From contig JAXLVB010000002.1 of NCBI GenBank assembly GCA_046329195.1, positions 1,426,001 through 1,490,000 of the forward strand: a DNA stretch of 64,000 bases, read 5' to 3'. Position numbers and translations under genes: made by a program. Each line of letters opens with the position of its first letter. The stretch's first letter is position 1. Positions 50,180-59,200 of this stretch are shown here, piece after piece. Under the pieces are notes generated by a model. It saw only the letters and a list, made by a program, of their open reading frames with translations, ran no database searches and had not been told where the DNA came from. Source of the stretch: JAXLVB01 sp046329195. Its GTDB lineage: Bacteria > Bacteroidota > Bacteroidia > Cytophagales > Spirosomataceae.

Positions 50180-51742
50180 ATGACAAGAAGAGACTTCATT
50201 AATCAAGCTACGGCCGCTTCGGGTTCGGGATACATGGCTATGATAGCCTTAGGCATCTTACCAGCAGCCCCAGCTAAGGTATTTTCTCTGACCCCTTCCG
50301 AAAAAGCTTCTAAGAAAATCATCATTTTGGGTGCAGGATTAGCTGGCCTTTGTACTGCCTATGAACTTGGCAAATTGGGTTATGATTGCACTATTTTGGA
50401 AGCCAGAAGTCGAGTAGGTGGTCGTGTTTGGACAGTACGTGGAAGTACTACCGAAACTGAAATTGACGGCCAGGCTCAAACTTGCCGCTTCGACGAAGGT
50501 CATTATCTCAACGCAGGAGCCGCACGGATTCCCCATCATCACCAACTTACAATTCACTATTGCCGTGAGCTGAAGGTTCCGCTTGAGATTTTTGGTAATT
50601 TTAACGAGGCTGGCTATTATTACTCTGAAAATCAAGTAGGTAGTTTGGCCAATCAACGAGTTAGAGCCCGAGAAATCCATGCCGATATGCGTGGGTATAT
50701 GTGTGAGCTATTGGCCAAAGCCGTTGACCAGCAAGCCCTTGACTTGCCAATGACCAAAGAAGACGTTGACAGACTCCTGACTTGGCTCAAAGAAGAGGGC
50801 GATTTGAACGATAAGAAACTGTACAAAGGTTCTGAACGACACGGCTACAAAGTTCGGCCAGCTGGAGGAAATCAATCGGGAGAAATTGCTTCAGCCTATC
50901 AGCTCAAAGACATCATCGAATCTGGTCTGACACATCCAGCATTTGCCAATGTGGGTGAATACACTTACCACCAGCAGCCCGTCCTTTTGCAACCCGTTGG
51001 AGGAATGGATGCCATTCCGAAAGCGTTTGCCAAAGCCTTGGCTCCAAAAATCAAGTTAGAATCCGAAATCACGGCTATTCGTAAAACGCAACCGGGTGTT
51101 CGGATTGAGTATTTAGACAAAAAAACAGGTAAGAGAGAGGCGGTTTCTGCCGATTTTTGTATTTGTACTTTACCCTTACCTATTTTAAAAAACATTGAAT
51201 CGGATCTATCGGGCGATGTAAAGCGTGCCGCTGATTTTGTGCCTTACATGGAAACGTGTAAAATCGGTATTCAATTTAAACGCCGTTTTTGGGAAGAAGA
51301 TGACTCTATTTTTGGTGGAATTACCAAGACCAATATGGATATCACGCAACTTTTTTATCCATCATACGGTTTTTTGGGAGCAAAAGGAGTTATCAAAGGG
51401 ATGTATAACTTTCATGAACGAGCCCACAAAATTGGAAATTTGTCAATTGAAGAACGCCAAAAAGTAGCATTAGAGCAAGGCTCAAAAATTCATCCACAAT
51501 ACGCCACCGAATTTGAAAATGCGTTTTCGTTGGCTTGGCACAAAATTCCTTACAGCAAAGGTGGTTGGGCCACTTACACAGCTTCCCAGCGTCAGCGAAT
51601 GTATCCAGCCTTATTGGAACCTGACGGCGAGATTTATTTTGCTGGTGAGCATTGTAGTTACCTAACCGCTTGGATGGCAGGGGCTTTTGAATCGGCTCGT
51701 TTGGTAGTTCAGAAACTTCACGAACGAGTAAGTAAAGGGTAG
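50180..51742 (+). CDS. Tat-exported L-amino-acid oxidase-like flavoenzyme
   Basis: 520 residues. Tat signal TRRDFINQATAASGSGYMAM at the start. The flavin amine oxidase core follows: FAD dinucleotide motif IIILGAGLAGLCTAYELGK, the ARSRVGGRVWTV segment, and the C-terminal FAGEHCSYLTAWMAGAFESA. LNAGAARIPHHH has the Arg that in L-amino-acid oxidases grips the substrate carboxylate. Likely makes hydrogen peroxide, ammonia and a keto acid outside the inner membrane. Situated 78 bp after the Tat aminotransferase, so the two may act on the same or linked amino acids. Confidence 0.88.
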   Translation: MTRRDFINQATAASGSGYMAMIALGILPAAPAKVFSLTPSEKASKKIIILGAGLAGLCTAYELGKLGYDCTILEARSRVGGRVWTVRGSTTETEIDGQAQTCRFDEGHYLNAGAARIPHHHQLTIHYCRELKVPLEIFGNFNEAGYYYSENQVGSLANQRVRAREIHADMRGYMCELLAKAVDQQALDLPMTKEDVDRLLTWLKEEGDLNDKKLYKGSERHGYKVRPAGGNQSGEIASAYQLKDIIESGLTHPAFANVGEYTYHQQPVLLQPVGGMDAIPKAFAKALAPKIKLESEITAIRKTQPGVRIEYLDKKTGKREAVSADFCICTLPLPILKNIESDLSGDVKRAADFVPYMETCKIGIQFKRRFWEEDDSIFGGITKTNMDITQLFYPSYGFLGAKGVIKGMYNFHERAHKIGNLSIEERQKVALEQGSKIHPQYATEFENAFSLAWHKIPYSKGGWATYTASQRQRMYPALLEPDGEIYFAGEHCSYLTAWMAGAFESARLVVQKLHERVSKG

Positions 51743-51887
51743 TTTCCAGCTTTCTTGAATAATGTGGTCATAATTTTAATTCATTTTTCGGTTTTTGTCG
51801 CAGTATCACTTCATCTTTTAAATTGTTTGGTTCTTACCTCATTGGGAGAACTTTTGAGTACAACAAACAACAAAACCTTTTTTGCAT

Positions 51888-52835
51888 ATGAATCGTATTC
51901 TGTTTACGCTGATATTGACACTTTTTGGATTAGTTGGTTTTGCTCAAGAGGGCGAAAAACGACCTATGCAAGTAGCTGACTATGAAGGTGTCAAGAAAAT
52001 CACCATCCAAAACATCGAGAAAGACACCTATATCAAATCGAGTCCCTATGTGTTGGACAGAAGTTTACAGCCCTTTGTCTTCAAATTCTCGGACGGCAAC
52101 ACTCGAAAAGTCTATCTTTACAAGCTTTATGAAAGCGAGAAAATGGGCGAATTGGGTATGGTAGCCATCTATACCACTGCAAAGGACAATAAGAAGGTAA
52201 TCATTCCGATACCGTCGCCCGATGCGGTAGGGGAAGTTTGGGGAAAATACATTGATGATTTGAAATATGGTGAACGTGATAACAATGGACTCTCCTCGTG
52301 TTTGGCTTTTGTTCTGACTAAAGCAGGCGTTGGAGGCGCAACTGCTGCGTCAGGAAAAGAAGAAGATAAGTATGAGTACTGTTTCCCTGCCGAAAGCCAA
52401 GTAATGCTTGCGGATGGAGGATCAAAGTCCATTTCACAACTCCAGCCAGGAGATCGAATCTTATCTTTTGAACCCACTTCAAAACAGTTTACTGTCTCAA
52501 CGGTACAAAGGTTAGCTATTCACCAAAATCGTACCTTTTCATTGGTACAATTAGGCCTAATAAAGGCCTCTGAGCGCATTTCAACAGGGCCTGCCCAATG
52601 GGACATCAAAACGATTGAAGCCACTGCTAACCATCCGATTTATACAGTCACTGGCAAAAAATCAGTGGAACAGCTTGAGGTGGGTGAAAAGGTCTATTTG
52701 CTAGAAGATGGACGTGTTAGCGAATACGAAGTATTTGTCAAACAAACAGACAAACGCAACGTTTCAGAAGTATTCAACGTAGTTGCCGATAAGCCAACCT
52801 ATTTTGTAAATGGGGTATTGGTATTTGTAAAATAG
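51888..52835 (+). CDS. Secreted protein with C-terminal Hint (hedgehog/intein) domain
   Basis: 315 residues from ATG 51888, giving a signal peptide MNRILFTLILTLFGLVGFAQ. Residues about 25-160 form a beta-rich domain that I cannot name. The Hint domain starts at Cys165 (CFPAESQVMLADGGSKSI), block B is TANH at 246-249 (ATANHPIY), and the end reads VFNVVADKPTYFVNGVLVFVK. The usual His-Asn and C-extein are missing: the protein stops 4 residues after NGVLV. So N-terminal thioester formation is possible but splicing is not; a cleavage/ester-transfer fate, as in hedgehog or bacterial intein-like proteins, is the expectation. The preceding residues in the N-domain lead straight to Cys165. Confidence 0.85.
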   Translation: MNRILFTLILTLFGLVGFAQEGEKRPMQVADYEGVKKITIQNIEKDTYIKSSPYVLDRSLQPFVFKFSDGNTRKVYLYKLYESEKMGELGMVAIYTTAKDNKKVIIPIPSPDAVGEVWGKYIDDLKYGERDNNGLSSCLAFVLTKAGVGGATAASGKEEDKYEYCFPAESQVMLADGGSKSISQLQPGDRILSFEPTSKQFTVSTVQRLAIHQNRTFSLVQLGLIKASERISTGPAQWDIKTIEATANHPIYTVTGKKSVEQLEVGEKVYLLEDGRVSEYEVFVKQTDKRNVSEVFNVVADKPTYFVNGVLVFVK

Positions 52836-52861
52836 AACCCTTAACTAAACTATCTATACCG

Positions 52862-52895
52862 AGTGGCTGCTACTTCTTGTACAGCCACTTTTTTG
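52862..52895 (+). terminator. Rho-independent terminator after the Hint gene
   Basis: AGTGGCTG (52862-52869) and CAGCCACT (52882-52889) with a 12-nt loop and a T run directly after, 26 bp past the stop. Confidence 0.85.
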
Positions 52896-52896
52896 T

Positions 52897-54447
52897 CTAT
52901 TTTACTTCTAAACTTGATCCATCTGGTTTGTACCACTCCCCTACTTCGTTTTGCATAGCTATGGTCAATTTATTCAGTAAATCAGGTTTGACTTTAGCAA
53001 GATTTGTTCGCTGGGCAGGGTCTTTTGAAAGATCATACAATTGAAACTCCGAAGATAACCCTAACTCAATATTCACTTCCTTTAACACCGCATTGCCTTT
53101 GTAAGGAGGAATTAACACATAGTTTCCTCGCCGATAAGCCAATTTCCCTGATGCTTCCAATACCAAATCCTTTCGACCTTTGGTTGAAATACCCATAAAT
53201 TCAAGTAAATAATTCTGGCCATCATTGGCTGGAACAGGTGCTTTTACCAAACTACCCAAGCTAGCCATAAAATCAAGTTGACAGAGTAGTGCATTTGATA
53301 CACTGGGGCGAATATGGCTTTTCCAATATACCAACAAGGGCACTTTGGTTCCTCCTTCAAAGAGGCTATATTTCCCCCCTCGAAGTCCTCCAAATGGGTC
53401 ATGAGTGCCTACTTTTTCTACTGCCTCATCGTAGTATCCATCATTCAAGACAGGACCGTTATCGCTCGAAAAAATAATCAGTGTGTTCTGAACGATACCC
53501 TTTTCTTCCAATTTTTTGAGCAGTTGACCAACACACCAATCAGCTTCCAAAATAGCATCACCCCTAGCCCCCATACCCGATTTACCTACAAACCGAGGAT
53601 GCGGCACACGAGGCACATGTGGCTGGTGGAGAGCATAATACAAAAAAAACGGCTGTCGAACTGGGTCATTCTGGTCAATCACCTTCAACGCTTCGTTTAA
53701 GAAAACATCTGCCATGTCTTCGTCGTGCCAAAGGGCAGATTTTCCGCCTTTCATGTAGCCAATTCTTGGAATTCCGTTGTGTACACTTTGGTTGTGTCCA
53801 TGATGCCATTTTTGTTTTGTCATCAGTTCAGGGTTTGAAAGCGCTGTGGGCTCACCTGTAAAATTTTGCTGATAACTCACAGATAAGGGGTCGTTGGCTT
53901 GTAACCCTTGTACCTTTCGGTTATGAATAAATACCGTCGGCACACGGTCGGTAGTTGCTGCCATGATAAAAGACTCGTCAAAACCTAGGTCATTAGGCCC
54001 CTCAAGGATGCTTTTATTCCAATCCAAATTCCCGTTACCTAGTCCTAAATGCCACTTTCCTACCACGGCTGTCCGATACCCAACTTTTTTGAGCATTTTG
54101 GGCAGCGTGACGATAGAGGTATCAATAAGCAAGGGGGCATCACCTGCCAAAATTTTTGCTTTTGGGTTTCGCCAAGGGTAAATACCCGTTAATAAGGCAA
54201 AACGACTTGGCGTACAAGTAGCAGAAGTAGCATAAGCATTGGTGCATCTCAGTCCGCCGCTAGCTAGCTTGTCAAAATTGGGAGTATGTAGCTTTCCTTT
54301 TTGATAGGCACTTACATCGCCAATTCCTAAATCATCCAAATAAATGAGAATGATGTTGGGTTTCGGTAAGGAAACTGGCGTGTAGCCAAGGCTACAACAC
54401 AAGAGAAGTAACCAACAGATAGGTTTGAGGAGAAGCTTCATTTTCAA
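52897..54447 (-). CDS. Secreted sulfatase (type I, formylglycine-dependent)
   Basis: 516 residues with a signal peptide (MKMKLLLKPICWLLLLCCSL). Metal ligands LIYLDDLG (Asp38/Asp39), the sulfatase signature with Cys78 in SATCTPSRFALLTG (C-x-P-S-R, the residue turned into formylglycine), and GKWHLG and FSSDNGP motifs are all present. Family acts on sulfated sugars or aryl sulfates; with no neighbouring sugar-utilisation genes the substrate is open. The maturation enzyme is not in this window. Confidence 0.93.
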   Translation of the reverse strand: MKMKLLLKPICWLLLLCCSLGYTPVSLPKPNIILIYLDDLGIGDVSAYQKGKLHTPNFDKLASGGLRCTNAYATSATCTPSRFALLTGIYPWRNPKAKILAGDAPLLIDTSIVTLPKMLKKVGYRTAVVGKWHLGLGNGNLDWNKSILEGPNDLGFDESFIMAATTDRVPTVFIHNRKVQGLQANDPLSVSYQQNFTGEPTALSNPELMTKQKWHHGHNQSVHNGIPRIGYMKGGKSALWHDEDMADVFLNEALKVIDQNDPVRQPFFLYYALHQPHVPRVPHPRFVGKSGMGARGDAILEADWCVGQLLKKLEEKGIVQNTLIIFSSDNGPVLNDGYYDEAVEKVGTHDPFGGLRGGKYSLFEGGTKVPLLVYWKSHIRPSVSNALLCQLDFMASLGSLVKAPVPANDGQNYLLEFMGISTKGRKDLVLEASGKLAYRRGNYVLIPPYKGNAVLKEVNIELGLSSEFQLYDLSKDPAQRTNLAKVKPDLLNKLTIAMQNEVGEWYKPDGSSLEVK

Positions 54448-54563
54448 GGTGACTTTTGACTAGCTTCAAAGATAGAAGGATTCACGCAAAAGGCATACAT
54501 CGCTATTTGCACTATTAAATATAGCTTTTCAAAAAAAGAATACCATTTCAATGTCAAAAAACA

Positions 54564-54595
54564 AAACAGGCAAAATCTTTCGATTTCGCCTGTTT
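54564..54595. terminator. Rho-independent terminator after gltD
   Basis: AAACAGGCAAAATC and GATTTCGCCTGTTT pair over 14 bp with one mismatch around a TTTC loop, 24 bp past the gltD stop on the minus strand. A/T runs on both sides. Confidence 0.88.
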
Positions 54596-54618
54596 ATTTA
54601 TAAAAATGGGATTGAGAT

Positions 54619-56145
54619 TTAGGCTATCGAAAACATCGAAACTGCTTTAGCTTCGAGTTTGGTCTGACCATTGTTTAACCAACTATCAGCAGCACGAGCT
54701 GCTTCACGACCTTCTGATATAGCCCAAACTACTAGCGATTGACCTCTGCGCATATCGCCAGCAGCAAAAATGTTTTCAATACTGGTTTGATAGTGCTCGG
54801 TTTTTACATTGCCACGGTCATCTAATTGAAGGCCCTGTTTACGCAAGTCGTTGAGTAAACCTTCGTGTTGTGGATGCAAGAAACCTGCTGCAATCAATGC
54901 CAAATCACAAGGAATTACTCGTTCGTTTTTGTCGGCACGTTCCATTTTACCATCACGGAGCTCATACGCAATATCCGAAATACGCAAATGGGTGAGTTTT
55001 TCGCCATCTCCAATAAATTCCTTCACATTGATAGACCAATGGCGCTCACAGCCTTCTTCGTGTGAAGTCGAAGTGCGCTTTGTAAGCGGCCAGTTAGGCC
55101 AAGGGGTCGAAGTATGGCGTTTTTTGTAATAGGGATCTTTTTTGTCGTCAATATCAGGCATTGGCAATACTTCTACTTGCGTAATAGAAGCCGCTTTATG
55201 ACGGTTCGAGGTACCTACGCAGTCAGAGCCCGTATCACCTCCCCCAATTACTACTACGTGTTTGTCAGTAGCATAAATCTCACCATGTTGATAAGGCGCA
55301 CCTTGGTGGTCGTTCACACGCTCAATATTGGCTACTCGCTTGTTTTGTTGGCTCAAAAACTCCATAGCAGGGTACAAACCTTTGCCGAGGTATTCGTTCC
55401 AACCTTTGATTTGGATAGGGCGAGGCACTGTTGACCCTCCGCAAAGCAACACTAAATCAAAGTTTTCAACTAATTCTTCTGCCGTGATGGTCACGCCTAC
55501 GTTGGCATTGGTCAAAAAAGTAATGCCTTCAGCTTTCATCACCTCTACTCGGCGGTCAATTACTGATTTATCCAACTTAAAATCAGGAATTCCGTAGCGA
55601 AGCAAGCCTCCAATTTGGTCGGCACGTTCAAAAACGGTAACGGTATGCCCTGCCTTATTGAGTTGGTCGGCTGCGGCCAAACCAGCTGGCCCTGAACCAA
55701 CCACAGCAACGGTCTTGCCTGAACGAGATTTGATTTCTTTGGGTTTGACCCAGCCATTTTTATAGGCTTGTTCAATGATTGATTTTTCGATGTACTCAAT
55801 CGTCACAGGGGGTTTGTTGATACCCAAAACACACGATGCTTCACAAGGTGCAGGGCAAATACGACCAGTGAATTCAGGAAAATTGTTGGTCGAAGCCAAA
55901 ATTTCGTAGGCTTGTTGCCAATTCGACTCCCAAACAGCATCGTTAAATTCAGGAATAATGTTACCAAGCGGACAGCCGTTGTGACAAAACGGTGTGCCAC
56001 AATCCATGCATCGAGCCGCTTGCAATTGGGTTTTGTCAGGACTCAAATCCACTTCAATCTCTTTGTAATCATGCAGGCGTGTTCCTACCTCACGCTTTTG
56101 AGGCTGCTCACGATTATATTCTAAAAATCCAGTTGGTTTTCCCAT
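54619..56145 (-). CDS. gltD: Glutamate synthase (NADPH), small subunit GltD
   Basis: 508 residues. N-terminal iron-sulfur part with CMDCGTPFCHNGCPLGN and CPAPCEASCVLG, then an FAD-binding (VVGSGPAGLAAADQL) and an NADPH-binding (VVIGGGDTGSDCVG) Rossmann domain, as in the GltD/GlcT family. Passes NADPH electrons to GltB for glutamate synthesis from glutamine and 2-oxoglutarate. Follows gltB by 80 bp. Confidence 0.96.
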   Translation of the reverse strand: MGKPTGFLEYNREQPQKREVGTRLHDYKEIEVDLSPDKTQLQAARCMDCGTPFCHNGCPLGNIIPEFNDAVWESNWQQAYEILASTNNFPEFTGRICPAPCEASCVLGINKPPVTIEYIEKSIIEQAYKNGWVKPKEIKSRSGKTVAVVGSGPAGLAAADQLNKAGHTVTVFERADQIGGLLRYGIPDFKLDKSVIDRRVEVMKAEGITFLTNANVGVTITAEELVENFDLVLLCGGSTVPRPIQIKGWNEYLGKGLYPAMEFLSQQNKRVANIERVNDHQGAPYQHGEIYATDKHVVVIGGGDTGSDCVGTSNRHKAASITQVEVLPMPDIDDKKDPYYKKRHTSTPWPNWPLTKRTSTSHEEGCERHWSINVKEFIGDGEKLTHLRISDIAYELRDGKMERADKNERVIPCDLALIAAGFLHPQHEGLLNDLRKQGLQLDDRGNVKTEHYQTSIENIFAAGDMRRGQSLVVWAISEGREAARAADSWLNNGQTKLEAKAVSMFSIA

Positions 56146-56225
56146 AGTATTCGTTGTCTTTTTCGGTTACCAGTTGTCTAGCTGAAAGGTTTTGTTATCG
56201 CTTCCAACTTTTACTGTTTACTTTT

Positions 56226-59200
56226 TTAGTGATGAACTACTTCGACTTGGATGTCACGATAAACCACATTTTTATCGGCCAATTGCTCCGAGAACGTCAG
56301 TCCTCGTTTCTGTAGCGCATTCTTAAAGTCGGTAGGCATTACTTTGACAAACTGAGCAATTACTTCTTCAAAGTTTTCTAAAATGTAACGAGCCACGTCC
56401 GAATTGGTTTTTTCTAAGTGGTTTTCAACGTACATTTTCAAGATGTTTTGGTCTTCGGGACTAAGCGATTCTACACCTACCATTTCCATGTTAACCTTTG
56501 AGCGGAAATCACCCTGCTTATCCCAAACGTAGGCCACTCCACCCGACATTCCGGCTCCGAAGTTTCTGCCTGTTTCGCCTAAAATAACCACCAAACCTCC
56601 TGTCATGTACTCGCAGCCGTGGTCGCCAATACCTTCTACGACTACCTTAGCTCCTGAGTTACGTACACAGAAACGTTCACCAGCCATTCCTCGCAAATAC
56701 GCCTCGCCCGAAGTTGCTCCATAAAACGAAACGTTTCCGACGATGCTATTGCGAGATGGATCAAATTTGGCACTATGGTCTGGATACACGATAAGTTCAG
56801 TTCCGCACAAGCCCTTGCCTACGTAATCGTTGGCGTCGCCTTCAAGTTCTAAGGTGATGCCATTGCAAGCAAACGCCCCAAAACTCTGACCCGCCGTACC
56901 TTTGAATTTGTAGTGAATGGTGCCTTTGGGCAGTCCTTTACCACCGTATGCCTTCGTAATTTCATTGGATAACATCGTTCCAATGCTACGGTTCACGTTG
57001 ATGACTTCGAATTCACCATATACTTTTTCACCCAATTGAAGCGCTGGTTGTGCTTTTTCTATTAATGCCCAGTCAATTTGCGCCTCCAAGCCGTGGTCTT
57101 GCTCTTCTTGTTTGTAGAGGGCTACATCAAGCGACATGGGCTCTTTGTACAAAACCGCCGAAAGGTCAAGATTTTTATATTTCCAGAAATCAATATCATC
57201 ACGCATTTCCAAACGGTCCGACTGACCAACCATTTCGTTGATGGTACGGAAGCCAAGTTCGGCCATGATTTCTCGAACTTCTTGAGCCAAGAAACGGAAC
57301 ATATTTACGACATGGTCAGGGTTGCCTGTAAACAAGGCTCGAAGTTCTGGGTTTTGAGTAGCCACACCCACAGGGCACGTATTCAGATGACACTTACGCA
57401 TCATGATACAACCCATAGTTACCAAAGCTGCTGTAGCTACGCCCCATTCTTCGGCACCCAGTAAGGTAGCAATTACAATATCACGACCTGTTTTGAGTTG
57501 ACCATCGGCCTGAATGGTCACCCGTCCACGCAATTTGTTACGAACTAAGGTCTGATGTGTTTCAGCCAAGCCCAACTCCCAAGGCAATCCAGCATGACGA
57601 ATAGATGACAGCGGCGAAGCCCCTGTACCACCATCATGGCCTGCAATCAAAATATGGTCGGCATGCGCTTTGGCAACCCCTGCGGCTACCGTTCCAACGC
57701 CTGCTTCTGACACCAATTTGACCGAGATCCGGGCTGCACGATTGGCATTTTTAAGGTCAAAAATCAACTGTGCTAAGTCCTCAATCGAATAAATATCGTG
57801 GTGAGGTGGTGGAGAAATCAATCCAACACCTGGCGTGGAATGACGAGTACGACCAATCCAGTCGTCCACTTTATGACCTGGTAACTGACCACCTTCGCCG
57901 GGTTTGGCTCCTTGTGCCATTTTGATTTGAAGCTCTCTGGCGTTGGTAAGGTATTCGGCTGTTACTCCAAATCGTCCAGAAGCCACTTGCTTGATGGCCG
58001 AGTTGAGGCTATCGCCATTGGCCAACGGGATATAGCGGATGGGATCTTCGCCACCTTCACCGGTGTTCGATTTCCCACCGATACGATTCATGGCAATGGC
58101 CAAGGTCGTATGCGCTTCGTAGCTGATTGAGCCAAACGACATGGCCCCTGTAGCAAACCGCTGCAAAATGTTTTCGATAGGCTCCACTTCATCTATCGAA
58201 ATAGGCTTTGACTTCTTAAACTTCAACAAACTTCGCAAGGTGATGGCCTTGTCGGCTTGGTCATTTACAGCTTTGGTATATTTTTTAAATTGCTCAAAAT
58301 TCCCTGTCTGTGTAGAGTGTTGCAGGGCATGAATGGTCGCAGGATTAAACAAATGCACCTCGCCCCGCTGTTTCCATTGATATACCCCTCCTACTTCTAA
58401 ACGAGCTGCTGAATTTTGCTCCCCAGGAAACGCATTTCGATGCCGTACTAACACTTCACGCTGAATATCTGACAAAGTCATGCCACTAATGCGTGATACA
58501 GTTCCGGTGAAGTAACGGTCAATTACGTCTTTGCTCAAGCCTACTGCCTCAAAAATCTGCGCTCCTTGATACGACTGCAAGGTAGAAATACCCATTTTTG
58601 AGAAAATCTTGAGTAATTCGCCATTAACTGCCTTAATGTAGTTTTGATAGAGTTTCTGAACAGGATACTGCACATCAAGTTGTTTTTTCTCAAACATCCC
58701 AGTAATGGTCTCAAAAGCCATGTATGGGTTAACAGCCGCTGCACCGAATCCAATCAAGGTAGCAAAATGGTGGGTTTCCCACACGTCGCCTGCCTCCACA
58801 ATAAGCCCTACTTTGGCACGTAAACCTTTGCGGCTCAGGTAGTGATGCACCGCCGCAGTAGCCAATAACGACGGAATTGGAGCATGGTTACTATCAACAC
58901 CACGATCAGAGAGCAAAATGATTTGGTAATCATCCAACACAGCATCTTCTGAATACCGACAGATACGTTCAATTGCTGTTTCGAGCGAGTCTGACCCTCC
59001 ATTCGCACGGAAGGTGATATGAATAGTTTTGGTAGTAAAATGTTTGGTATCAATGTGTCTAATCTTCTCCAACTCTTTGTTAGTAAGCACGGGTTGTTGA
59101 AGTTCTAACACCTTACAATGCTCAGCTGTTTCGCTCAACAAGTTCTGAAAACCACCCACATAACTAATCAAAGACATAATCGCACGTTCTCGAATTGGGT

